Origin: Nocardioides sp. LHD-245
GTDB taxonomy: Bacteria; Actinomycetota; Actinomycetes; Propionibacteriales; Nocardioidaceae
Assembly: GCF_030929495.1 (NCBI RefSeq)
Contig: NZ_JAVFWN010000003.1
Span: forward strand, 62,001-126,000
Reading direction: 5' to 3'
DNA length: 64,000 nt
The translations under genes were made by a program, and so were the position numbers. This document shows positions 1-7,807 of the stretch, piece by piece (position 1 is the first letter of the stretch; each line of letters starts with the position of its first letter). The notes below the pieces were generated by a model. It was not told where the DNA came from and did no database searches. It saw only the letters and a list, made by a program, of their open reading frames with translations.

Positions 1-60
1 TTTGTCGTCCGACCGGCCCCGCGACGACGAATTGGGTAGGTGAACCCGCGACCGCGGGCG

Positions 61-1491
61 TCAGGCTCCGGGACGCAGGTAGCCCTGCTCGCGCCAGCGG
101 GCCACCGCCGCGACCAGGTCCGGGTGGTCGGCGCGGTCCGCCGCCCGCCCGCCCGCGACGAGAGCGGGGACGTCGGGGTCCGACGCGGCGTCGTACACGA
201 CGGTGACGCGGTTGGCGGCGCCGGCGTTGATGAGTGAGCCCAGGAGGGCGACCGGGTCGTTGCGGTCCTCGAGCGAGAGCAGCCGCACGTCGTCGGGAAG
301 CCGGGCCAGCTGGGTCGAGGGCGCCTCGGCCGTGACGACCTGGTCGACCGCGAAGCCGGGCAGCTCGGTGCGGGTCGCCACCTCGAGGGCGACCGAGCCG
401 CCGCTGCCACGGCCGACCAGCATCACCCGCACCGGCGCGTCCCCGGGCTCGGTCCGCCCCGCCGCGGCGGAAAGGGCGCTGACCACGGCGGCCGCCTCGC
501 TGGACAGGTCGCCGGACACCAGGCGCAGCCGCCCCGGGACGGGGGCGGGCGCGGGTGCTCCGGACAGGAAGGCCAGGAGCCGGCCGGGCGCGACCCGGAG
601 GATCCGGACCGGGTCGCCGTCGGCGCTGCCGTCGAGCAGGGTCATCAGGTCGCCGAGGCCGACCGGCGCCTCCGCCGGGTCGTCCACCGCGGCGGTCGAC
701 GGCGTCGGCTCCGCGATCCCGACCGCGACGTCGCGCAGGGCGGCGCCCCAGTCGTCGGCCAGGGGGGCGATCCCGGCCGCCCGCAGGCCGCCGGCCCGGG
801 CGGAGCGCCCGGCGCCGCCGGCGAGCACGCCGACGGTGAGCAGGCCGCGCATCTGCAGGCTGTCGAGGACGCCGCCGCCGGTGGTGACGTGCTCCATCAG
901 CTCGGGGTTGGCCTCGGCCAGCTCGCCGAGGTAGGCCGCGACGCCGTCGCGGTCGAGGGCATCGGTCTCGATCAGGCCGGCGGCGACGATGGCCCCGCCG
1001 AGATTGACCTCGGGCGCGAGATAGCCGATCGCCCTGCCGGCGATCGAGCCGAGCGTCTGGTACGCCGCCGCCTGGAGCTCGTCGATCCAGCGGTAGGTCA
1101 TCACCGTCGCCCGCAGCACCAGCGCGTCGGCGTCGAGCTCGATGGACCGGCTGAGCAGGCTGCCCTTGCCGGAGGTCGCGGCGCGCACCTCCTCCTCCGC
1201 GATCGCCCAGGTGGTCGGGGAGAGCGGCGCCGCGTCGACGACCTCCGGGTCGACCAGCACGTCGGCGCCGAGCTGCGACCACTCCCGCATCTGGGCGCCC
1301 GCGTCGTCGAACAGGTCGGCCAGGCGCAGCATCTGGTCGTACGGCCCGTCTGGGCCGAGCGTGTCGGAGATCGAGCTCGCCGCACGGTCGCTCGCTCCGC
1401 TCGGACCGCGGGCGTCGCGCGACGCGGCTTCGCCGCCGTCCGCCACGCTGCCGGCCATGCGGCCGAGCTCGGTCTCGTGGGCGTCGGTCAT
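61..1491 (-). CDS. degenerate alpha/beta-hydrolase-like protein of WXG100 operon
   Basis: 476-aa protein, no confident family match. The N-terminal half is helical and Ala-rich. The C-terminal part (about residues 330-476) has an alpha/beta-hydrolase look, with a strand then VMLVGRGSGGSVALEV near residue 358, where a nucleophile elbow (GxSxG) would sit. The usual serine position reads Gly (GRGSG), so a classical hydrolase activity is doubtful. Its start ATG overlaps the stop of the upstream 315-aa gene by 4 nt, and both lie downstream of a WXG100-like gene, so the three are probably one operon tied to an ESX-like or WXG-dependent process. No signal peptide or membrane segment is evident. Function unknown. 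Confidence 0.75.
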   Translation of the reverse strand: MTDAHETELGRMAGSVADGGEAASRDARGPSGASDRAASSISDTLGPDGPYDQMLRLADLFDDAGAQMREWSQLGADVLVDPEVVDAAPLSPTTWAIAEEEVRAATSGKGSLLSRSIELDADALVLRATVMTYRWIDELQAAAYQTLGSIAGRAIGYLAPEVNLGGAIVAAGLIETDALDRDGVAAYLGELAEANPELMEHVTTGGGVLDSLQMRGLLTVGVLAGGAGRSARAGGLRAAGIAPLADDWGAALRDVAVGIAEPTPSTAAVDDPAEAPVGLGDLMTLLDGSADGDPVRILRVAPGRLLAFLSGAPAPAPVPGRLRLVSGDLSSEAAAVVSALSAAAGRTEPGDAPVRVMLVGRGSGGSVALEVATRTELPGFAVDQVVTAEAPSTQLARLPDDVRLLSLEDRNDPVALLGSLINAGAANRVTVVYDAASDPDVPALVAGGRAADRADHPDLVAAVARWREQGYLRPGA

Positions 1492-2435
1492 CGGATCGCC
1501 TCCCCGAGGGCCGGCGCGACGAGCAGGGAGAGGTCCTCCGGCGCCATGGCCCGGACCTCGAGCCGGAGCACGCCCTCCTCATGGTGCGGGCGCAGCGCGC
1601 GCCAGCCGTTGGCGAGCAGGGTCCAGGAGACGACGCCCACCGTGTCGACCTCGGCGCCGGACACGTCGGCGACCAGCGCCCGCAACCGGCCCTGCGCCTC
1701 GCCCGCGAGCGCCGTCAGCACGCCCACGGCCGCCTCGTCGGAGAGCGGGCCGCTGCGGGTGCGCACCGATCCGCCGTGGCGCGCCACGAGCACGGGCAGC
1801 AGGTCGCCGCGTCCCGACCCGCTCGCCTCGGCGGCGGCGTCGGCCAGCTCGAACGGCAGGTCGACGTACGACGGCACGGTCGACTCCCCGAGCTCGACCT
1901 CCTCGGACACCGCGGCGACGCGGGCCAGCTCGCCCGACCAGGCGTCCGTCGCGAACCAGCCGAGCTCGAACACGATCCCGTCGACGGTCGCGAGGGAGGC
2001 CACGGCACCACCCTCCTGGCGGTGCCACACCTTCGCCTGCACGCCGGCCATGGTGATGTCGATGTCCAGGGCGAGGCGTGGCGCGGCCAGCAGGCCGATC
2101 GCCCCGGCCAGGCCGGGATCGAGGACGCCGTCGGCGAGCAGGCCCCGGCGCTCGAGTGACTCGGCCGGGTCGTGGAGAGCGTCCACGGCCCTGCGGAAGG
2201 ACTCGTCGTCGAGGGCCGCAGGACTCTGTCCGAGCCGGGCCTGCATGGCGTCGGTCGCCTGCGCGTCGGCGATCTCGAAGGGCAGCGGCGCGTCGCCGGC
2301 CAGCCGTGCGGCGTGCTGGAGCTCGGCGAGGTTGAGCCCGATCCGGCGGGGCGCGGCGGCGAGCGCCCCGCCGTCGGCGCCGGGTCGGGCCACGGCCGGG
2401 ACGGGAGCCAGGCCGGTCAGGTCGATCGTGGGCAT
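1488..2435 (-). CDS. EspG-like ESX-associated protein (tentative)
   Basis: 315-aa soluble protein. Order: short N-terminal lead, helical section, then alternating strands (a segment around residue 125 reads LALDIDITMAGVQAKVWHRQ, followed by VASLATVDGIVFELGWF). This resembles the layout of EspG-type chaperones that bind PE/PPE or WXG substrates of type VII secretion, but no diagnostic motif is present, so the assignment is inference from fold-like pattern and context. It starts 8 nt after the WXG100-like gene ends and overlaps the next gene by 4 nt, indicating translational coupling. It could instead be an uncharacterised actinobacterial family. Confidence 0.7.
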   Translation of the reverse strand: MPTIDLTGLAPVPAVARPGADGGALAAAPRRIGLNLAELQHAARLAGDAPLPFEIADAQATDAMQARLGQSPAALDDESFRRAVDALHDPAESLERRGLLADGVLDPGLAGAIGLLAAPRLALDIDITMAGVQAKVWHRQEGGAVASLATVDGIVFELGWFATDAWSGELARVAAVSEEVELGESTVPSYVDLPFELADAAAEASGSGRGDLLPVLVARHGGSVRTRSGPLSDEAAVGVLTALAGEAQGRLRALVADVSGAEVDTVGVVSWTLLANGWRALRPHHEEGVLRLEVRAMAPEDLSLLVAPALGEAIR

Positions 2436-2443
2436 GCCGGGGC

Positions 2444-2896
2444 TCAGCGCTCCAGGCCCGGGATGTCGACGGCGAGCCAGTCGCGGTGGCCGGTGGGCGG
2501 AGGCGTGAACGCGACGAGCACCTCGTCGAGCGGGTCGGGCGAGATCCGGGGGCCGTCGCCGGTCTCGTTGCGGGCGGCGATCGCGGCGATCCGGGCGCGG
2601 GCGTCGGCGACCAGGGCGGTGACCCGGGCCTCAGTGGCGGCGATCTCCTCGCGCACGGCGTCGACGCTCTCGGCGTGGTCGGCCAGGGCGTCCGCGGCGT
2701 CGGTATGGCGATCGGCGGCCATCCGGAGGTGGCTGGCGCGGTCGGTCACGCGCTCGCGCATCGCCTCGGCGGCCCGTCCCGTCCAGCCCAGGCCCTCGAC
2801 CCGGGCGACCAGCTGGTCGGCCAGGGAGCGCACGTCGGCGCCCTGATCCCGCAGCTGGCCGGCGCGACGCCGGATGACCTCGCTGTCGCCGTACAT
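2444..2896 (-). CDS. WXG100-like helical-hairpin protein
   Basis: 150-aa protein, almost entirely helical. Residues 38-40 are W-T-G in the loop between two predicted helices (EGLGWTGRAAEAM), the signature of the WXG100/EsxA superfamily exported by type VII secretion. A second helical pair (about residues 48-115, heptad-like, Ala/Arg/Glu-rich) follows, then a Pro-rich tail. At 150 aa it is longer than the usual 100 aa, like the WXG-containing N-termini of LXG or PPE-like proteins. It heads a three-gene minus-strand operon. No EccC ATPase or other ESX core gene is in the window, so the secretion link is inferred. Confidence 0.75.
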   Translation of the reverse strand: MYGDSEVIRRRAGQLRDQGADVRSLADQLVARVEGLGWTGRAAEAMRERVTDRASHLRMAADRHTDAADALADHAESVDAVREEIAATEARVTALVADARARIAAIAARNETGDGPRISPDPLDEVLVAFTPPPTGHRDWLAVDIPGLER

Positions 2897-2954
2897 GAGA
2901 CGCGCCCTTCCCCTAACCCGGCCCGGTCAAACCCCCGAGCTCGCAGCCCCCTTC

Positions 2955-4124
2955 CTACAGGCTGCCGTCGAGACGGTCGAGCGCGGCCGTGATGTCCTCG
3001 GCCGTCCCGGCGAAGCTGAACCGCAGGAACCGGCCGCCGTCGACGGTGTCGAAGTCGATCCCGGTCGCGACCGCGACGCCGGTGCGGGCGAGCAGGTCGC
3101 GGCAGTAGGCCATCGAGTCGGTGGTGAGGTGCCCGACGTCGGCGTACGCGTAGAACGCGCCGTCCGCCGGCGCCAGCCGGGTGAAGCCGAGGCGCTGGAG
3201 CCCGTCGAGCAGCAGGCTCCGGTTGCGGGCGTAGCGCCGCACGTGGCCGTCGAGCTCGGCGTACGCCGCGTCCTCGAACGCGCCGAGCGCCGCGTGCTGG
3301 GCGAGCACGGGCGGGCAGATCGAGAAGTTCCCGGTCAGCACGTCGACCGGCCGGCGCAACCGCTCGGGGGCGAGCATCCAGCCCAGCCGCCAGCCGGTCA
3401 TCGAGAAGTACTTCGAGAACGAGCCGAACACGACCGCCTCGCGCGAGGTCTCCCAGGCGCAGGCGGCGCGGGAGCCGGCGTACTGGATGCCGTGGTAGAT
3501 CTCGTCGGAGACCAGCTGCACCCCGTGGTCGGCGCACCAGCGCGCGATCGCGGCGAGCTCCTCGGGCAGCAGCATGGTGCCGGTCGGGTTGGCGGGGCTC
3601 GCCACGACGAGGCCGTCGAGCGGTGTGCGCGCATGCGCCTCGGCGAGTTGCTCGACCGTGGGCTGGAACCGGGTCTCGGGGCCTGTCGGGATCTCGACGA
3701 CCGCGCAGCCCAGCGCGGCCAGCACGTTGCGGTAGCAGGGATATCCGGGCCGGGCGATCGCCACCCGCGCGCCCGCGTCGAAGGCCGCCAGGAACGCCAG
3801 CAGGAAGCCCCCGCTCGACCCGGTCGTGACGACGACGTCGTCGGGCTCGACAGCGAGGTCGTACGTGCGGCGGTAGTGGCTCGCGATCGCCGTGCGCAGC
3901 TCGACGATGCCGGTCGCGGTCGTGTAGCCGAGCGGGTCGCCACCGCCCAGGAGCCGGATCGCCGCGGCGTTGACGCTCGCCGGCGCGCCCGTGCTCGGCT
4001 GGCCCGCGACCAGGTTGACCAGGTCGCCGTGGGTGCGCTGCCGCTCGGCGGCCGCGGCCAGCAGGTCCATCACGTGGAAGGGCGGGACGTTCGCCCGGGC
4101 GGCGGCGGTCAGGCGATCGGTCAC
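2955..4124 (-). CDS. PLP-dependent class I/II aminotransferase
   Basis: 389-aa fold-type I aminotransferase from a GTG start at 4124 (VTDRLTAAAR). A longer upstream reading is open but runs into the 4157-4216 palindrome and lacks family-like sequence. Visible signature residues: N179 in SPANPTG, D207-Y210 in SDEIY, and the PLP lysine K238 in SFSKYFSMTGWRLGW. The cofactor phosphate site and Gly-rich segment TGSSGGF lie near residue 101. The substrate cannot be read from sequence. The family includes aspartate, aromatic and MalY/PatB-like enzymes. It is divergent from the HtaA gene with a 190-bp intergenic region and appears to be monocistronic. Confidence 0.9.
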   Translation of the reverse strand: MTDRLTAAARANVPPFHVMDLLAAAAERQRTHGDLVNLVAGQPSTGAPASVNAAAIRLLGGGDPLGYTTATGIVELRTAIASHYRRTYDLAVEPDDVVVTTGSSGGFLLAFLAAFDAGARVAIARPGYPCYRNVLAALGCAVVEIPTGPETRFQPTVEQLAEAHARTPLDGLVVASPANPTGTMLLPEELAAIARWCADHGVQLVSDEIYHGIQYAGSRAACAWETSREAVVFGSFSKYFSMTGWRLGWMLAPERLRRPVDVLTGNFSICPPVLAQHAALGAFEDAAYAELDGHVRRYARNRSLLLDGLQRLGFTRLAPADGAFYAYADVGHLTTDSMAYCRDLLARTGVAVATGIDFDTVDGGRFLRFSFAGTAEDITAALDRLDGSL

Positions 4125-4156
4125 GCCGTCGACCCTAGCCAGGCCGCGGGGCGAGC

Positions 4157-4216
4157 GTCGTACCGGACATTCGAGTCGTCTCCGGGGCGAATCGCAGCCG
4201 GAACGTCCGGTACGAC
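4157..4216. repeat. 60-bp palindrome, family B copy 1
   Basis: Outer arms GTCGTACCGGACATTC (4157-4172) and GAACGTCCGGTACGAC (4201-4216) match at 15 of 16 positions, with a weaker inner pairing. It lies between two divergent genes, so it is not a terminator. The same outer-arm core GTCGTACCGGACAT recurs at 39140-39200. Confidence 0.75.
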
Positions 4217-4241
4217 GACACCCGGGCGAGCTGTCCAGATG

Positions 4242-4271
4242 TTGACAAGGTGTCGAGAAAATCGGAAAGAT
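4242..4271 (+). promoter_or_regulatory. putative promoter of the HtaA gene
   Basis: TTGACA at 4242-4247 matches the -35 consensus exactly. A weak -10 (AAAGAT, 4266-4271) follows after 18 bp. The iron box begins three bases later, which places it around the transcription start, a typical repressor position. The -10 call is tentative. Confidence 0.45.
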
Positions 4272-4273
4272 CA

Positions 4274-4292
4274 TTAGGGTTGCCTAACCTAG
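4274..4292 (+). promoter_or_regulatory. IdeR/DtxR iron box
   Basis: The 19-mer TTAGGGTTGCCTAACCTAG agrees with the DtxR/IdeR consensus TTAGGTTAGSCTAACCTAA at about 15 of 19 positions, including the whole right half CCTAACCTA. It lies 22 bp upstream of the HtaA start codon, just downstream of a TTGACA promoter element. Repression by Fe2+-loaded IdeR, and hence induction in iron starvation, is the expected behaviour and matches the haem-binding function of HtaA domains. Confidence 0.8.
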
Positions 4293-4314
4293 GCGTCACG
4301 AAAGGCACTCCCAC

Positions 4315-7300
4315 ATGCTGTCCGGATCTCCACGTCGGCGCGTGGCCCGTTGGGCCCTCGCACTGGCCTCCGCAACGAGCCTCGGCTCGCTCGGACTGGT
4401 CACCGTCGCCACCGCGCCGGCCCAGGCCGCCGTCACCCCGATCACCGCCGGTCCCGGCCTGGACTGGGGCGTCAAGGCGTCCTGGCGCACCTATATCGGC
4501 GAGGGGGGAACCACCCTCGCCGACGGGGCCACCCGCAACGAGGACGGCACCTTCCACTTCCCCGTCGCCGGCGGCTCGTACGACGACGCGACCCGCACGA
4601 CGCTGCTCGAGCTCGACGGCTCGGTGGAGTTCCTCGGTCACTGCCACGGCATCGGCGGCACCCACGCGCGCCCCTGCGACCTCGACCTCACCTTCAGTGA
4701 CGTGCGGGTGGAGATCTCCGAGGACCGGGCGAGCCTCTTCGTCGACGCGGCGAGCCGGCCGATCGCCGGCGGCGACGTGGTCACCTTCGACGACGTCGCG
4801 CTCGTCGACCTCGACGTCGAGGACGCCGAGCCCGTCGTCGCCGGCGGCACCGCCCGCTGGTCGGACCTGGCCGCGACCATGACGCCGGACGGCGAGCGGA
4901 TCTTCAACTACGCCGCCGGCACGGTGGTCGACCCGGTCACGTTCGCGTACGCCGGCCCCGGCGGCCGACCGGTCGGCGAGACCTGGGACGTCGCCGGCCA
5001 GACCGTCTACGAGGCCGTCGCGGCCGACCCGCAGCCCTCCGCCCTGCCGAGCCGCATCGTCGGCCGGCTGAGCAGCGGCGAGCTGGTGGGCTGGAGCAGC
5101 GCCACGTACCAGATCGCGGTCCTCGACCCAGCCACGTTGGCGCCGCTCAGCGCCTGGGTGGGCGGACCCGGCGTCACCGGCAACATCCTGCGCGACTCGA
5201 TCGCCATCGACCCGGCGACCGACACGATCTTCGCGTCCAATGTGACGAACAACCTCGACGACCGGCGGCTCGCCACCTTCCACTGGGACGGCAGCACGCT
5301 CGCGATGACCGAGGTCGCCGGCGGCTATGCGCCCGATCTGGTCGCCGACAGCGGCAGCGGCGCCACGTGGGACGAGGCCAACGACCGTTACGTCATCGCG
5401 CGCACCCGGTCGGCCACGGCCACCGATCTGTGGGAGGTCGTCGACCTCGCCGGTACCTGGACCGCCCGCAAGCTCGGACCGGTCACCCTGAGCAGTCCCG
5501 GCGCGTCCACGTGGGAGAACGCGATCGTCAACCTGGTGGCCGTCCCCGACGGGGCGAACAAGTCGGCGATCCTCGCCACGAGCCTCTTCGGCGTCCGTCC
5601 GCTCCAGCGTCTCGCGCAGGTCGGCTCGGCCTTCCGCGGTGAGCCGCTCGCCGAGGCCGGTGACATCCTGCCGGACCGGATCCTGCGCACCCGCGACGGC
5701 GTCTATGCCGTGGCCGGCGCCGACAAGGCCGTCTTCATCCCGCTCGTCGGGTACGCCGATGCCCGCCGTCTGGGCACGGCGACCGACCCGGTCTCCTTCC
5801 TCGTCGGCTCGGACTCCAATCGGAACCGCAGCATGCTCACCGTCGACGAGGCGAGCAACACGTTGATCGGGGTCACCGACTCCAACCAGAACGTGACGCG
5901 CGTCGAGCGGGGGCAGATCGTCTCGCGAGGTGGCCTCACCACCGGTGCCTACGGCGACAATGCCCTGCTCGGACTGGATGCGGACGGCGACATCCTGGGC
6001 GTCCGGGGCGGCCAGTTGGAGACCCTGCGGGTGATCGCGCAGAGCCCCGCCTTCACCCAGCAGCCCTCCGCTCCGGTCGCGGACCTGACCGGCGCGTCCG
6101 CGACGGTCACCATCGCCGCCGAGGTCACCGGCACGCCCGCGCCGGCGCTCATCTGGCAGACCCGGATCCCGGGCCAGCCCTGGGCCGAGGTCACCGCGGG
6201 GGCGGACGGCGCCACCCTGACCGCCGTCGTCACCGCCGCCGACCTCGGTCGTCAGTACCGTCTCGTCGCCGAGAACGCCGGCGGCCGCGTGGCCAGCGAC
6301 CGGGTGAGCCTGTCGCTGCGGACGCCGCCGCGGATCATGGTGCAGCCCGCCGACGTCAGTGTCGCTCCGGGAGAGGACGTCGAGCTCAAGGTGATGCCCG
6401 ACGGCACGCCCGCGCCCGACGTCCGCTGGCAGCAGCGGATCGGCGGCGTCTGGCACGACGTACCCGGACAGGACGCGGCCACGCTGCGCCTGGAGGACGT
6501 CGACGCCAGCCTGTCCGGCACGGCCTTCCGGGCCCGGCTGAGCAATGCCGTGGGCAGTGTCGTCAGCGACCGGGCGACGGTCACCGTCGCGGCGCCGTCG
6601 ACGGATCCGCGGGAGATCACCGGCGGGACGGTCGACTGGGGCGTGAAGGCGTCCTTCCGCGGCTACATCGGCGGCCCGATCGCGCACGGCTCGGTCACCA
6701 CGGAGGGCGGCGTGGTCGTCAACGACGACGGCAGCTTCGCGTTCCCGGTCGTCGACGGAGCATGGGACCCCGCCGGCACCAGCACCGTCGAGCTCGGCGG
6801 CTCGGTCCACTTCACCGGCCACGACACCGGTGCCGGCCCGCAGCTCGACCTGCGGATCACCGACCCCCGGCTGGTCATCGGCGCCGACGGCTCGACCCTG
6901 GTGGCCGACGTCGTCTCCCGCGGCCTGGCGAGCGGCGAGCTCGCGACGTACGACGACGTGGTGCTGGCCGATCTCGCCACCACCGACCGGGTCCGCGCCC
7001 TCGGCGACACGCTGAGTGTCGTCACGGTGCCCGCGTCGCTGACCGCGGCCGGCGCGCCGGCGTTCGCCGACTTCTACCCGGCCGGGACCGAGCTCGACCC
7101 GATCGACGGGACGATCGAGCTCGGCGCGGTCATCGAGGAGCCGGGCACCGAGCCCGAGCCGGTCGGGACCACGACCGGGCTGCTCGTGGCCGGCGCGACC
7201 CCGTACGGCCAGGAGGTCGGGGTGCAGGTGGCCGTCCGCGCGGCCGACCGGCGCGCGGTCGACGGCACGGTCGAGCTCGGCCTGGCCGGCCGGACCTGGA

Positions 7301-7737
7301 CCGTGCCGGTCGTCGACGGCGTCGCCTCGACGGCGGTGCCCGCCGGCACCGCGCCCGGCGTCCACCGTCTGGAGGCCCGGTTCCCGGGCGCGGACGGGCT
7401 GCAGGCGTCGTCGGGCGTCGGCCGGGTGCAGATCGCGAAGGCGACGCCCGGGGTGCGGGCGACGCTCCCGAAGAAGCGCGTGAGCCGCACGGCGCGCGCG
7501 AAGGTGGCCGTCGTGGCATCGCTGCCGGGCAGCCCGCTGCCGGTGACCGGCCGGGTGGTCGTCCGGGTCGACGGCAAGGTCGTCAAGCGCGGACCGCTCG
7601 CGCCGAACGTCCGGGGCCGGACCGTCCTGCGGCTGCCCCGGCTCTCCGCCGGCACCCACCGGGTGACCGTCACGGTCGCGGCCGACCCGCGGTTCCGGGC
7701 GGCGACCAGCAAGGCGGTGGTCCTCCGGGTGCGCTGA
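4315..7737 (+). CDS. secreted HtaA (haem-binding) domain protein
   Basis: 1140-aa exported protein. Signal peptide: positively charged start (MLSGSPRRRVARWA), hydrophobic core and cleavage near APAQAA (residues 35-41). Domains in order: HtaA domain 1 (about 45-205, opening LDWGVKASWRTYIG); a beta-propeller-like repeat region (about 240-580); two Ig-like modules (about 585-665 and 670-760); HtaA domain 2 (about 768-938, opening VDWGVKASFRGYIG); two C-terminal Ig-like modules (about 955-1140). HtaA domains bind haem in Corynebacterium haem uptake. There is no LPXTG, transmembrane anchor or neighbouring hmuTUV transporter, so it may be released or bound non-covalently to the wall. It is preceded by an iron box and an AAAGG ribosome site. 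The propeller insert between HtaA domains is unusual. Confidence 0.9.
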   Translation: MLSGSPRRRVARWALALASATSLGSLGLVTVATAPAQAAVTPITAGPGLDWGVKASWRTYIGEGGTTLADGATRNEDGTFHFPVAGGSYDDATRTTLLELDGSVEFLGHCHGIGGTHARPCDLDLTFSDVRVEISEDRASLFVDAASRPIAGGDVVTFDDVALVDLDVEDAEPVVAGGTARWSDLAATMTPDGERIFNYAAGTVVDPVTFAYAGPGGRPVGETWDVAGQTVYEAVAADPQPSALPSRIVGRLSSGELVGWSSATYQIAVLDPATLAPLSAWVGGPGVTGNILRDSIAIDPATDTIFASNVTNNLDDRRLATFHWDGSTLAMTEVAGGYAPDLVADSGSGATWDEANDRYVIARTRSATATDLWEVVDLAGTWTARKLGPVTLSSPGASTWENAIVNLVAVPDGANKSAILATSLFGVRPLQRLAQVGSAFRGEPLAEAGDILPDRILRTRDGVYAVAGADKAVFIPLVGYADARRLGTATDPVSFLVGSDSNRNRSMLTVDEASNTLIGVTDSNQNVTRVERGQIVSRGGLTTGAYGDNALLGLDADGDILGVRGGQLETLRVIAQSPAFTQQPSAPVADLTGASATVTIAAEVTGTPAPALIWQTRIPGQPWAEVTAGADGATLTAVVTAADLGRQYRLVAENAGGRVASDRVSLSLRTPPRIMVQPADVSVAPGEDVELKVMPDGTPAPDVRWQQRIGGVWHDVPGQDAATLRLEDVDASLSGTAFRARLSNAVGSVVSDRATVTVAAPSTDPREITGGTVDWGVKASFRGYIGGPIAHGSVTTEGGVVVNDDGSFAFPVVDGAWDPAGTSTVELGGSVHFTGHDTGAGPQLDLRITDPRLVIGADGSTLVADVVSRGLASGELATYDDVVLADLATTDRVRALGDTLSVVTVPASLTAAGAPAFADFYPAGTELDPIDGTIELGAVIEEPGTEPEPVGTTTGLLVAGATPYGQEVGVQVAVRAADRRAVDGTVELGLAGRTWTVPVVDGVASTAVPAGTAPGVHRLEARFPGADGLQASSGVGRVQIAKATPGVRATLPKKRVSRTARAKVAVVASLPGSPLPVTGRVVVRVDGKVVKRGPLAPNVRGRTVLRLPRLSAGTHRVTVTVAADPRFRAATSKAVVLRVR

Positions 7738-7807
7738 CCCGGCGCAGATTGAACGGTCAGGCCCGCCGACCCGGCGCAGATTGAACTCCCCTGTGCGCCG
7801 GGTCGGC
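7736..7807. repeat. direct repeat plus hairpin, family C copy 1 (bidirectional terminator)
   Basis: GACCCGGCGCAGATTGAAC occurs twice (7736-7754 and 7768-7786). The second copy forms a perfect 14-bp stem, GCCGACCCGGCGCA (7765-7778) with TGCGCCGGGTCGGC (7794-7807). It sits between the convergent ends of the HtaA gene and the FAD dehydrogenase gene, overlapping both stop codons, so a bidirectional terminator role is likely. A related arrangement lies at 10876-10942. Confidence 0.75.

Noticed and set aside
4135..7659. Very long open frame antisense to the HtaA gene
   Set aside because: High-GC codon structure keeps antisense frames open. The translation is Arg/Gly-rich without family motifs, while the plus strand has a signal peptide, ribosome site and HtaA domains.
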